A DNA stretch of 64,000 nucleotides from Diabrotica undecimpunctata (GCF_040954645.1 NC_092803.1:122903961-122967960), one strand, 5' to 3'. Numbered from the stretch's first letter, positions 11,095-23,107 are shown. Notes: generated by a model from the sequence alone, not told the origin. Program-made: numbers and translations.

Positions 11095-11353
11095 AACGAT
11101 AGAAATGATTGATAGACATCACTTGTGGTACATGTCCAAATGTACACCTAGGTCAGACAGAAAGTAATTTAAAAACTTAATAATGTAATATAGACCTATA
11201 TTTGTGAAAGGTAATTACAACATATGCCAATTGTTTAATAATAAAAAATCGTGAATTTAACCATAATTTTAACATTTTAAAATTAGATTTACTACAAAAT
11301 ATTAGAAATCAACAGCTTGAAAAATACAGGTTTATTTCTACAGATTTAATAAA
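11095..11353 (+). pseudogene. Penelope-like GIY-YIG fragment, second family, copy 1
   Basis: In broken frames it reads C-PNVHLGQTESNLKT, then NNKKS…ILKLDLLQNIRNQQLEKYRF. It is about 80% like 13690-13922. The CxNVYIGQTGxSLK core is the Penelope nuclease motif. It differs from the 9.3-10.5 kb family. Confidence 0.7.
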
Positions 11354-11379
11354 CAAACATATATTGGGAGATTCCCATC

Positions 11380-11460
11380 ACTTAGCCTAGCGGTAAGTTG
11401 GGTAGGTAGGAGCCCTTCAGACACCTAGTCCATTGTATCACCCATTACCGAAGTTTTGGA
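11380..11460. repeat. interspersed repeat module, copy 1
   Basis: The sequence CTTAGCCTAGCGG…GGTAGGTAGGAG…CCTTCAGACAC…TCCATTGTAT recurs with changes at 15304-15385. The identity of the element is unknown. Confidence 0.6.
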
Positions 11461-11483
11461 ATATATAAGATACTTGTAGTACT

Positions 11484-13677
11484 AGTAGCTGAAGAGCAGA
11501 AACGCTGCAAGTAAAGGCGAGATACCAAACGAATTACTGAAATATTGTGGAACAGCAATGACAGAACAATTAACATTAATTAATAAAATTATAAAACACA
11601 ATAAAATACTGGAAGAATGGAGAACGAGCGAACTAATTCTATTAAAAAAAAAAGGGTTTTTGTAGTGGAAGATCGTGTACAGATGCAATAGTCGTTTTAA
11701 AGCAAATTACTGAGTAATCATTAGAGTATAATAGACCAGCATTTCTGTGTTTGATTTACTTAAAGAAAGCGTTTGACAAAGTAAGACTTAAAAGATGTAA
11801 TCAATCTTCTGTATAATAGAGAAGTTCCCCTAAATATTATAAAAAATATTGTAAACATCTGCCAAAATAACAAAATGGAAGTCAGAATAGATGGACAACT
11901 TACAGAACCTGTAGAAATAGGCAGAGGAATAAGACAAGGGGTCTCATTGAGCCCCATGCTCTTAAATTTAATCATTGATGAAATCATCAAAAGCGTTAAC
12001 AAAAGAACAGGATACAGAATGGGAAACAAATAAATAAAAATACGCTGTTACGCAGACCATGCAATATTGATAGCCCAAGGTGAAGATAGTCTGCAAAGAC
12101 TGGTCCACAGATTTAACATAAGCGCAAAAGAATTTAATATGAAAATCTCATCTCAGAAAACTAAAACAATAGTAATCAGCAAAAAACCAACCAGATGCAA
12201 AATAGAAATTAATGGCATCAGTATTAAACAACTAATGGAAATAAAATACCTGGGAATTTACAAAAAGCAAATAGACTGGCAGGATGCCTTAATAACACTA
12301 TATGGCGAAATAGACACATTAACACTGAGATAATGACAAGAATTTATAAAGCCAGTGTAAGACCAATAATGACATATGCCGCAGAAACAAGACCCGACAG
12401 AGCCGCAACACAAAGGCTACTGGAAACGGCAGAGTTTAGAGTACTGAGAAGAATTACATGAAATACGCTGAGAAAACGAAAGAGAAGTGAAGACATTAGA
12501 AGAAAATGTAACATACAGTGTATATTTATTTAGCGTATGGACTTTCACAGTACGATAAATATACAAATACAATAATATATACATATATATTAAATATATT
12601 ATTTAAACACTAAAGATAGAATGAATGACACTAAATATTAATGTCCAATTTACATAGCCATTCAATTGCTTCTGGGGAACATTCCGCAAAGTATTGGAGG
12701 TTTCCACGGTAGGCATGATTCAAGCAGTCTGAAACACAATGGCTTATGGTCTGTTTAGATTGTCCGCAATCGCACTGTGGACTTTTTGCACGACCCCACC
12801 TGAACAGCGAATCAGCACATTTACCATATCCGGTACATATACGATTAAGCCTTGCCCAAGTGGACCGGGGCAGATTTGATCCGATGAAACCCTGAGTTGG
12901 GGTGGATATCTTAATATAGTCCGATTCTACTGTTGGCATCCATCTTGTTGTCCATTGCCTATGTATATCATAGGAATTACCAATTTTTCGGGCAGATCGT
13001 ATTGGAGGATTTCTAGATCTCAGTCGCTGGTGCTCTTTTGAGATGTCTGGGATATCTTGATGTATTGGTAATTGTACGTTGGCTACAATTTTCTGGTACT
13101 CTCTCACTAATGCTGCTGTAACAATATTGCTCAGAGTAGGCAGCCATCTCACTGGCGTTGGTTTTATTGTTCCAGTGATTATTCTCACGATTTGGTTAAG
13201 TTGGACATCGATTTTGCTTGTATGTGCACTATTTAGCCATACTAGTGCACAATATTCTGCCACTGAAAAAACCAAAGCTAGAGCAGAGGTCCGAAGAGTA
13301 TCTGCAGAAGCACCCCAAGTTGTTCCAGCAAGTTTTGATATTAAGTTATTTCTTGTTCTTAGTTTACCGGCTGCGTTTGTAAGATGACTTTTGAAGGTGA
13401 GTGTTCTATCAAGTGTGACGCCTAGATATTTGGGATTGTTGTTATGTTTGATAGCTGTATCATACAGTGTATAAATGAATGGACACAAAATAAAAAAAAA
13501 ATAGAATAACCATATAAGCAGAATGGGAGAGACACGTGTCGTCAAAGTAGCAAATTATCAATCGGCAGAAGAAGTATAGGACGACTGTGCAAAAGATGGA
13601 GTGACAACCTTCCATAGAGGTATTAATCCGCCAATGAACAAGCAGAATTGCTTATAAAGAGGAAGAAGAAGAAGAAA
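11484..13677 (+). mobile_element. LINE-A: RTE-like LINE, 5'-truncated, with nested insertion
   Basis: A perfect 12-bp target duplication ACTTGTAGTACT flanks it (11472-11483 and 13678-13689). Readable pieces are GEIPNELLKYCGTAMTEQL (11.5 kb), RSCTDAIVVLKQITE, GIRQGVSLSPMLLNL (RT motif B, near 11.9 kb), a CYADHAILIAQGEDSLQRL box where the catalytic YADD has become YADH, and VRPIMTYAAETRPDRAATQR. The tail resumes after the nested LINE-B (INEWTQNKK…, near 13.47 kb) and ends in (GAA)n. Numerous stops make it dead. It is the same family as the 5.5-kb copy, and it has inserted into the second Penelope family. Confidence 0.9.
12525..13460 (-). mobile_element. LINE-B: jockey-type LINE inserted in LINE-A
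   Basis: A perfect 13-bp duplication CATACAGTGTATA (12512-12524 and 13461-13473) marks the insertion. The minus-strand frame stays open from about 13460 to the stop at 12631. It encodes the RT thumb and C-terminal part: NNPKYLGVTLDRTLTFKSHL, TTWGASADTLRTSALALVFS, VAEYCALVWLNSAHT, WARLNRICTGYGKCADS, and the Cys/His end CDCGQSKQTISHCVSDCLNH with EAIEWLCKLDINI. The upstream RT core is lost by 5' truncation. An open frame of about 275 codons with clean flanks suggests a young insertion. Confidence 0.92.
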
Positions 13678-13689
13678 ACTTGTAGTACT

Positions 13690-13922
13690 TGTTCAAATGT
13701 ATACATAGGTCAGACAGGAAGTAGTTTAAAACCTAATAATGTAATATAGGACTAGTTTTGTGAAAGGTAAAACCATTCCAACATATCCCAATTATTTAAT
13801 AATAAAAAATCATGAATTCGACCATAACTTTGAAATTTTAAAATTAGATTTACTACAAAATATTAGAAATCAATTGCATGAAAAATGCAGATTTATTCCT
13901 ACATATTTAATAAACAAACATT
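13690..13922 (+). pseudogene. Penelope-like GIY-YIG fragment, second family, copy 2
   Basis: It starts TCSNVYIGQTGSSLKPNN, then meets a stop, followed by a stretch nearly identical to 11160-11353. It is continuous with the sequence left of LINE-A once that element is removed, so LINE-A landed inside this copy. Confidence 0.75.
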
Positions 13923-14016
13923 ATTCGCTATGAGCCGATGAGTAGAGGGGATATGACAGTTTTCACCAGCGCTGTTAGTGGCAGTTTTCTGCATTTAACT
14001 CGTAAATTTTCAATTA

Positions 14017-14369
14017 ATGGCGAATATGGATTTTTCAAAAAAAAAAAGATATAGCAGCTGTTGTATTGATACATGTAAAAATACTGGGTATAACAGTGAT
14101 TGTAAATTTTATTCATTTCCTGTTGCCAAGCATAAAACAGTTCAAAGAGAAAAGTGGATTATTGCTATCAATAAGAAAAAGTAAGTAAATAACCTATAAT
14201 ACAAACAACATAATATTTCTATGGTGTAAAATAAAAAAATAATTGATTTTGTAGCGAGGATGGATCATTATGGACTCCAAAAAGTCATCATTTAATTTGC
14301 AGTGATCATTTTCTTGGAGGAAGAAAATCTGATGCAGAAATGAGCCCTAGTTATGTACCTGAGGCCTAG
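14017..14369 (+). CDS. THAP-domain protein, truncated, two exons
   Basis: Exon 1 is 14017-14180, then GTAAGT, a 74-bp intron ending TTGTAG, and exon 2 is 14255-14369. The joined frame encodes about 92 residues. It has the THAP zinc-binding signature C2CH: SSCCIDTCKNT (first Cys pair), the conserved REKW tryptophan, WTPKSHHLICSDHF (C-x2-H) and a short AxP-like SPSYVPEA ending in TAG. THAP domains bind DNA and are found in P-element transposase and many insect regulators. The ATG at 14017 is in frame with a second at 14026. Only the THAP domain is present, so it is probably a transposon or gene-copy relic. The intact splice sites are notable. It lies antisense to e(y)3. Confidence 0.7.
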
Positions 14370-15303
14370 ATGCAGCTATTATATTTCGAAACATTGCGTA
14401 CATGCCCAGCATCAACTAAATCTTTCCCCTTTTTTGGTGTAACTGGTTGATATGGGATATCATGTGATATAGACTTAAATCCAGTGTAATGTTTAATATC
14501 CATTTTGATAAAATTCAAACAAATTGATATCTAAGTACTAAGGCCTACGCACACAAAAAATAACGCTGAGCAGTAAGAACAGTAAACAGAATGAAAAATG
14601 AAAACAAGAGGTGTAAACTGGATTTTGACAGATCCGATATCCGATGACACGAAATACGAAATTTTTTGTACGAATATATTTGATTGTCGTATCCGACATT
14701 TTTTGACATAATATATGTATCATGTGTCAGATTATTGGATGGATTAATATTTATTTCAATTAATTGTCAATAAATGTTAGCTGTTGTGTTTGATAATATA
14801 ATATATATTATATTGAGCTACGTTCTCGTCGTTTTTGCCTCACATAGTGTAGAAGACCCAAAAGCAACACTTTATGTATTGCATTTATATAATAATTAGG
14901 TCTTTGTTCCATTTTAAATATATTTCAAATAGTAAACATAAACACTCCACAAAAGTAAGTAAGGTAAGGTAACCTTTAACCTTTAAATATTTTCACATAA
15001 ACTTCGTCTTTTTCTCAATGGCCTCTTGCGTAAGTAGTCATCCAGTCACAGGAACTTATATCTTACATATTATAATTATAATGAATAAAATAAAAAAGCG
15101 TAATTACTTTTATTATTCATTCTGTGTATTCGTTCAGTAATCAGTTTACAATAATATTTCAGTTCATAATCTGTGTATTTTGAGATAAATATCTATTTTT
15201 CTCGTTTTGTCCTATTTCACTTACACCGGTTTTACAAGAAAAGTACAAGTTTCAAACCGCGAGAGAGCGCTACCGTCGAAACTCACAGCCAATATCTCCG
15301 TTA
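14370..15303. other. AT-rich intron, no gene seen
   Basis: Short frames only. 14560-14720 has slightly higher complexity, but no protein family is recognisable. Confidence 0.5.
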
Positions 15304-15400
15304 CTTAGCCTAGTGGGAAGTTAGGCAGGTAGGAGGCCTTCAGACACTTAGACCTCTAAAACGGGTCCATTGTATTACCCATATCATACGGACTAGGCCC
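15304..15400. repeat. interspersed repeat module, copy 2
   Basis: It is a divergent copy of 11380-11460 (CTTAGCCTAGTGGGAAGTTAGG…AGGCCTTCAGACAC…TCCATTGTAT) with an extra inserted stretch. The sequence from here to the exon at 15912 has no further features apart from a short (ATCT)n run near 15620. Confidence 0.6.
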
Positions 15401-15911
15401 AGAAGGACCTAGTCTTCTGCTCAAACATCTAATCATTTAGTAACCTAGAAAGCCACAACTCTCTTTAAAAGAGCAATAATATATGTCAAACAATAGTTTA
15501 ACTAAATTAGACCTCTTATCACATGTCCAAAGTCACCAAAAAATGTGTTAAATGTGAAAAAAAAAAAATAATCCGATTGGAAATATCTTAACCATTAGGC
15601 CTCCTCAGTAAATCTATCATCTATCTATCTATCTGAATCATTATTTAGAGATAAACAAATATCAGAAAATTGTATAAAAAATAGCCAAAACAATGTACCA
15701 AAAACCATTCAAGAAAGCGAAGAGTGGGATATTTACTAAATTGTATTCTTTTTTCTTCAACTATAATTAATAAATGCTGTTTATTTCAAATTATCATGTG
15801 TGTTCTTCTTAATTCCTAACATACTGTATATATGTGTCACACACCAAAATTTGAAGAGCTGTATTAACTTAATTAGTAACTACTCGAAGAAGTATAAAAA
15901 AATAAACTTAC

Positions 15912-16482
15912 CTAATTGTGAAAATAGTTTTGGTGTTGCTGGTGGCGCCAATATGGACAGAGAACTTTTTCCATCAGCATCTAACGCAGATTTTCCGGTT
16001 TCTAATTCATCTTTTTCTGTATTGGAACCTTTAATATCAGTTTCGCTTTTAACTTTATGTACAGGTATTTTCTTTTCGAAACTCGTTTCTGTTTCCACAG
16101 AATCAACTTCCATAAGCTGTACTGGCTCTTCTCGAGTAACTTTAAGATTTTCCTGATTCTCCTTTACATCTTGAGCCGTCTCCGATGCTTTTTCGGATAA
16201 TTGTGAATCTTCAGATTCAATTTCTATAATCTCAGACTCTACAGACTTCTCAGTAGACTTTCTAATTACATTTGCTATTTCCTTAACCGTTGACTTTTTA
16301 TCTGGAACAGCTTCGTCCAATATAACAACCACTTCACGGGTAGGTGTAAAAGCACCAGCTTTTCCTAATTTAGGTTTGTCCGATAGTGCAGCCTTATTCG
16401 ATGGATTTTCTGTAGATTTAGGGTTCTTATCTTTATCAGAAGTAGATACCTCTTCTTCTTTTAGGGTACCCGTAAATGAGTC
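15912..16482 (-). CDS. e(y)3: e(y)3 exon (e), acidic linker
   Basis: A 571-bp exon with acceptor TTTTTAG and donor GTAAGT. It enters in phase 0 (DSFTGTLKEEEV…) and leaves with one base of a split Gly codon. It encodes 190 residues of mostly disordered, Glu/Ser/Lys-rich sequence. Notable short blocks are KLGKAGAFTPTREVVVILDE near the front, SEIIEIESEDS in the middle, and the hydrophobic APPATPKLFSQLG at the end. The blocks VVVILDE and EIIEIESE look like hydrophobic-acidic SUMO-interaction motifs, which is inference only. Ends and phase match both neighbouring exons. Confidence 0.87.
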
Positions 16483-18860
16483 CTAAAAAGGGAAAAAAAT
16501 TAGTAAATTAAGAGTATAAACACAAACATAGCATAAGGGACCCGCGTGTATTATTAAAAAAAAAAAGAAAAAGACGAATAAAAAACAGAATTCGAGCCCC
16601 CAGTAATACATTTGTGTAGAACTCTTAATCATTGATCAAAACTATTTAAGACATTGTATACATTACGTTGTATTATTCACTTCATCCTAGAAGCGATAGG
16701 GAATATTATCCATTTCAAGTTTTAACAATACTGGAAAAAGTATTGCTTAATCTGCTTATTTGAGTGATTCTGTTTAACTAAAGGAAATACCGGGCGCTCC
16801 TTGTGAATATCAATGAATTATTAACGGACAACATTATTTTTTATTATTAAGTTCACTTGAAAATTTCAGTTAAAATAAACAATTTAAAAACACTTAAAAT
16901 TATGTGTATTAAAAAATAGTGATTTTTCTTCTGTAAGCAATATATAAAATTATTGTTAACAATAACACTATTCAAGACGAACTCTTATATTGACATTTTT
17001 TATTCATTTTCAAAGAGCACATAGTAAGTATCCAATCAGTTTGTCTCCTATTCGCTCTTATTTTTAGAAAGTTATACGTTTTAGTCAGATTGAACTATTT
17101 TTATAATGGCTTCTGGGTATTCTAGTTATGTTCATTGCTTTATTGTATTTTAGTGGTTTTACTTCCTTCAGTTTATTTCTACTATCAATATCTTGTTTTA
17201 TTTTCTTTGATTATCTTATGCATCAGTTCTTTATTTTACTTGATTTTTCCTTTATGTTAAACAATCCTTATGTTTGTGTTTTCTCAGTATATGCTGTTTA
17301 TATTTAAGTTTGTCATGTGTTAATGTTAATATTTGTAAGTTCGCAACGAAATAAAATATCTTGAAACACTAATAATGAATAAGATATATTTTACAAAATT
17401 TGAGTAAAGTCATCAACATCAAGAATTCTAGAACTAACCAAAAAATAATTCTAAATTCAGGTTTGCTCCAAAACATTGACTGGATACTGTATGGATAAAA
17501 TACCTTACTAAATGAAACAAAATATAAAATTATGACTCATTACAAACAGATCAAAAATAATTAAGAAAACGTGAAAAGTGTTCAAGGAATACATATACGT
17601 GTCAATAATTATAAGAAAAAGATGAAACGGAAGAACAATATTTGATAATAAAATTAGAGTGAAGAGGATGTGGTCAAAACCAGAAATATTGATGCTGATT
17701 TGTGGCAAGATAGACAAGGATAAAATCAAATAAGCAGTATAAAAAAATACGACCTGTCATTTGTGTGTAAAAAATTATCACAATTTATCGTTCTTAAATT
17801 ATTTTAATCTTTTGATTCACGTATACCAAATAAATAAAAATCTTACAATATAAACAAAAAATATGTTGAAAGCATTTTTTTAAGTAAAAAAGCCTTTTTT
17901 AGAAATTAAACATTAATATTGTACACAAACGCTGTACGGAAAAAATATACTACAAAAAAATTTTCCTTTGTTCAATTGGTCTATAAAAACGTTAACGAAA
18001 TAACAATTGCTTATATTTTTTTAGTAAAATTTTTAAACTCAATTATATTAAACACTACTTTCCCGTATGAGGTTGCAGTAGTCACTACCACGTGTATTTA
18101 AATATCTAAAATTGAATCATACTTCGTATCCTTCCTAACCGAAAATTCCTTAAAGTAGTAAATACTTTAAATCAGAACAAGACTAACCAGTAATAATTAT
18201 AAATATAAACTAAAAAATCGTATAAATTGCAATTAAAAGCGTAAACAGAACGCCGAAACAAACAAATTATACTCACAATCCAAACATAACCTATAAATTC
18301 TGGTCTGATGTTGGCCACGCAAACAAAAAATAAATAATATAACAAAAAGTAGAAACGTATAATAATGATGAAGCACTTATTACACGCGTTTTTTTATCAT
18401 AGTTTCTTTATCACCGTCAACATTTTTAAAAAGTCGATTAAACATTTACCAAACATCGACGAATCATAAACTAAACCACATCGACATCGATTTACATAAA
18501 TTTTATTTTCAGGAGTGGCTGTGAATAAAATGCAGGTAAGTATATTAAAAATGCAAACGAATAATACTATCGTGTTTACCTATCAAGTTTGATTTGAACT
18601 AAGCATTGAACGAGACAAAAACGTTTTTAAAAATAAATCCAAAATTGTAGTACGACGCAGCAGGTGACCAGTCGGCTATTTTTAGTAAGGCACACAGTTT
18701 GTTATATTTAATTCATGGGCATATTGTAAGTGTGGAAGCAAAAATTTTCGAGGCAATTATAAAGGATAAAACGCACCGAGCAGTCAGTCTATTAATAGTA
18801 GAACTAAAAATTCACTTTACTTTTTGGAATTAAAATTGAATTGAGACAGAGTAATTAAAT
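16483..18860. other. AT-rich intron, no gene seen
   Basis: The start of the 29-kb e(y)3 intron. Only short frames are visible, with no domain, long repeat or RNA gene. Confidence 0.5.
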
Positions 18861-19649
18861 ATTTGGTTGTATACCGGGTGGCTAGAAATTGATGTTTAAG
18901 CAAAAATATAAAAATAGTTGATGGATTCGACCGATATTTACTGAAAATAAAATTTTTTAAACAATAAAAATTGCTGTTTTCTACACTTCCACATAATGTA
19001 TTAACAATTATCTCAACAGTTGTTTCAGTGACAATTCACCTTCATTAAATTGTGAACATTTATGGGTAGATAGTGAGTATATTATTTATGAGTTGTTATG
19101 TTAACGTTTTTAAAGTTGTGCTTGATTTTCATGTGCTCTATCAAAGCAACCTGAACAATTTTTTAAAACGTCAGATTTAAAAGTTATTATTGGATGAATT
19201 CTTGTTCTCTAGAATTTTTAAAGCACATATGTGTCAATTATTATAAATAAGAATTTTAGAAGATCAAGTATATTGCAAATTAATTAATGTGCAGAAAAAA
19301 AAAGTGCAGAAAAAAAAAATACCAATGTTAAGCAATGTTTTCGATTATTTAGTGTTTAGCACAGATCAAAATTACAATAATTCGTAGTAATTTCGTCATC
19401 AGAATAAAAGTTCATTGCTTTACGTCATTGAATGAACGTGTTAGAATATATGCGGAAGATTTTTCTGTAGTACTGGTGGTAAATTGTTGGAGTGTGTGGC
19501 ACGGCATCAAGCATTTCTTTCATTGCGTTAGTGAATGGTTTTTTATGGATCTAGTAGATCTTATAGAAAATTGTGTAACTGGACCTGTCGTCCGTACTTT
19601 TCTTTAGATAAATTTACTATATATACATATATCTCACAATTAAACGTCT

Positions 19650-20120
19650 ATAAATTTATATATTTTAAAGTTAACGAATTTGTATACCTGGGAGCACTAG
19701 TCAAAATTGAAAATATTTTGGGCTTAATGCCCCCTTTCAAGTCCTCAAATATATCAAAAAAATACGAAGATGAAGTTTTACAAATCAATAATACGGCTAC
19801 GAGACTTACTCTAACAAAAAGCAATGAAAGCAGTTTAGGATATTTTAAGAGGAAGATATTGAGGAGAATTTACGAAGCGGTGAATGACAGTGGTGTGCGG
19901 AGAAGACGAAACAACTTCGAACTGTACAGAATATACCAGGAACCAGATATGGTCAAACACATTAAAATATAAAGTCTGAGGTGGGTACGATATGTCATGC
20001 GGATGGAGCAAAATTATCCAGTAAGAAAAACACATCTTAATAGACCCAATCGGGCAGAGAAAGATCCAGAAAAATATTCATTGATAGCATCGAATAAGAT
20101 ATGAGAAACATGTGAGTTCA
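19650..20120 (+). pseudogene. LINE reverse transcriptase C-terminal fragment
   Basis: The frame at 19535-19969 includes NEFVYLGALVKIEN, then (after lost sequence) KRKILRRIYEAVNDSGVRRR and NNFELYRIYQEPDMVKHIKI. Past a stop come LRWVRYVMRMEQNYPVRKTH. This is the typical thumb/C-terminal tail of endonuclease-RT LINEs, decayed and internally deleted. Confidence 0.75.
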
Positions 20121-20859
20121 TCTTGGAGGAGGAATAGACCAGAGTAACGTTGTGTTTGTAAGGCTAGAAAGTCTTATAATGATGAGTCATAGAATGCCAA
20201 GTATGGGAATCATCACCTGGCACGTATCAGCTCTGCACGTCCTCAAACCCTATATTTTTGAAAGTGTAGAAAAAATTTAAAGAAAGGTAAACCGAAGGAT
20301 GTGTCACATATGAAGGAAAATATACTTATTCTGTCAAGTTGAAATTTACACATTATATGTGTTTGTTTAAACGATTTAAAGTAAATAGGTAAAATGGCAG
20401 GCGGTTCTGGCTAGTATAAGTCATTGACAGGTGAGAGGAAAGATGCTGTGTGGGTACAAGTAAGAGACCAAACGTGAATTCAGGTGGTGCGAATGGGACA
20501 GTTGTTTATCTGACGACAAAATTGGTAAGTTGTAAACCTGTACTGTATACCTGTAGTGCTTCTTATCTGTAGGAAGATTTTAAACGAAAAAGTTCGTCAG
20601 TTCCAGTTGTAATAATGATTTATCTACCTGAAGTCGAATAATTTTGCTGTTTTATATTGTGAATTATTTTAATGTTCAATCATATATTAATTTTTATTTG
20701 TGCGGTTATTATTGTGTATTGTTCGTCAGCTGTGATAACGAGCACTTTATATTCATATTTAAGTAAATGGTGAGTAAGATGGAATCTGAACAAGTTGTTT
20801 GTGTGATTTGCAACCAAGATATTGATGCCAAAATTGTAAAGTTTAATTTCTTCTTCTAC

Positions 20860-21480
20860 GACACTACAGCCCAAATTGAGCCTTGGCCTCCTTTATTTTT
20901 TGCCTCTGCCCTTGCTTGTCTGTGGCTGATCTTCTCCATATACGGACTTCTAAAAGGGCTTGTGCGTCGCTGTTTACTGTGTCTTCCCAGAGCTTTCTTG
21001 GCTTTCCAACCAGTCTCTTTCCCTGCATTCTAGCATTCAATGCTCTTTTTGGTAGCATATCCTCTCCCATTCTTATCACATGTCCGGCCCATTGCAATAT
21101 TTGTATTCTAATGAAGTCTGACAGTGGTGCTTCCTTATAAAGTTGATAAAGCTCGTTGTATCAACTTCTGAAGATTCCGTTTTTTCACTCACAGGTCCTA
21201 GTATTTTCCTCAGTACTTTCCTTTCGAATGTATCGAGTTTGCTTTTGGATGTTTCTTTTAGGACCCATGATTCTCTGCCATAGCATGCTATTGGTCGAAT
21301 TAATGTTTTATATATTCTCATCTTTGTATTTCGGTGGACATTTTTAGACCGAAATATATGGGAGAAGGCAACATAAGCCGTTTGCCTGCGTTATTCTCTT
21401 CCGTATTTCTCCATCTTCTGATGCGTCGACATATATTTCTACTCCCAGGTATGTAAACTTTCCAACCGTTTCAATGTCAT
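20860..21480 (-). pseudogene. LINE reverse transcriptase C-terminal fragment
   Basis: Two overlapping minus frames carry it: 21321-21076 (MRIYKTLIRPIACYGRESWV, FERKVLRKILGP) and 21097-20864 (MQWAGHVIRMGEDMLPKRAL, GKPRKLWEDTV). One frameshift near 21090 separates them. A (GAA)n tail lies at about 20850. It is a 3' piece of an RTE-like LINE. Confidence 0.8.
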
Positions 21481-21541
21481 AAAGTTCAACTGCAAATCAA
21501 TATTAACACACTAGACTAAAACAATTGATTCCCGTTTCATG

Positions 21542-21850
21542 CTATTTTAACTGAAGTTGACAAATAAATTTATTTGTTTTACATTTGGTAGCATATAATA
21601 ATTCCATGACATCTATGTTGCTTAGTTCGGGATATTGATCTGCCAATTTTGATTTACAAGTATTGTACGCTATACCCATACATGGTGTTTTGGGAAAACA
21701 GACTAAATAATTGTCAGCCAATTTGACATATGCAAATTCAACAGTATGACCGCTACCAACTGTAAAAGTTCGTAAGTAAAAAATAGAAGGGTTTGTAACA
21801 CGCAGAAAGTTTGAAAGTTTTCTAATTTTTCGGACAGAGCTGGATTGCAA
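21542..21850 (-). CDS. unidentified ORF, 102 aa
   Basis: I do not recognise this protein. It reads MQSSSVRKIRKLSNFLRVTN, then FTVGSGHTVEFAYVKLADNY, CFPKTPCMGIAYNTCKSK, ending in a basic, Cys-containing tail. Its composition is more protein-like than the surrounding AT-rich frames. Further minus frames lie just upstream (22101-21892 and 22184-21945), so it may be the last piece of a decayed mobile or viral-type gene. No function is proposed. Confidence 0.35.
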   Translation of the reverse strand: MQSSSVRKIRKLSNFLRVTNPSIFYLRTFTVGSGHTVEFAYVKLADNYLVCFPKTPCMGIAYNTCKSKLADQYPELSNIDVMELLYATKCKTNKFICQLQLK

Positions 21851-23107
21851 AATTGTTATATTAAAACAGTTTCTCTGTTCACTTCATTTTTTTAATTACA
21901 CAAACAACTTTTGATAAGAAATTTAGTTCCGAACAATTTTACCTTTATCCATTTTTGTTGTAGATATACTTCCCGAGAGATATTCTGGATAAAAGTTTTG
22001 AAAATGTTTCCCTGAATTTTCCACGACTTTTCAGTATAGTTATAAATAACCTTCCGGAAACTAAGATCCGACTCACTACAACCAATCGTACACAGATCCA
22101 TTCTGAACTAATTGAAGATTGAGCATACCACAAATTATACGCAGAATAGAGTTGAAACCAGGGTTGAAAAGTTAAATAAAACAAAAAAATTGTCCGTTTA
22201 TCTTAAAAATTACAGAAATAACCTCCTTAGCTTTCTTACACCTACCACAACCCAATTTGCCTGGAATATAAAAAAAACGTACGACTACAGTGCAGTCGAA
22301 ATATGTGACAACTTTTGATCTGCATGTATGAGAATATAATTGCGTTTTTCAAATCTAATAAAAAAAATAAATTTTTATTGTAATTAAGTTTATGATAATG
22401 GTATAATATTATAGTTGTAAATACAACCGTTATAAGTTTTGTCAATAAAACATGCCATTGTATAAAATGTATTTTATTTATGACTTCAAATATGTAGGGA
22501 GTACTAAGATAATTTTCGCTTATAAAAAACATGAATTTTTGGTAGTCTATCAGACGCGTGGTTGGTGATTACATGATAGATCTGTAACGTTATTAATTAA
22601 AAGTAACATTTATTAGAGTACACAATTAACGAAATTATCTTCTTATGATAAAGTATGCCAATAAAACAAAATTTAGGTGGATATGATATAAGATTAATAG
22701 TTAATGATTAATAAAATAAGGGAGTTGGAAAAAAAATTACCGCGGAAAAAAACACAAAATGAAATACCTACTTCAAAGAATATTTTCCGTTATCCATTAG
22801 ATGCAGATGAATGGACACGTATACCAATTTAACAGTTCAAAAAGCATTGAATATTTACAAAAAGAGCAATCGTGTTTTGTTTAAAGTTGGCGAAGAAAAC
22901 CGGTTCAATGTAGCTTTAAAAAAATATATATAAATCCCTTTGTTGAGCAGACAGGATAAAATATGTACATTAAATACAAAATATATAGCTAGCTGTACAA
23001 GAATTTAAAAAAAGCAAGAAATTGGTGTCAAATCAAGTAAAACGTGATGTTTTTAATGTAGAAATAATAGTATTTGGATATCGAAAAAAATTTGAAAAAT
23101 ACATACT
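21851..23107. other. AT-rich intron, no supported gene
   Basis: Several overlapping short frames between 21890 and 22530 cannot be assigned. The rest is low-complexity AT-rich sequence. Confidence 0.4.

Noticed and set aside
15620..15645. Possible (ATCT)n microsatellite
   Set aside because: Only about four units long; too short to report as a feature.
18520..18545. Possible small exon before GTAAGT
   Set aside because: A donor-like CAG-GTAAGT occurs on the plus strand, but no coding frame, acceptor or partner exon supports it.
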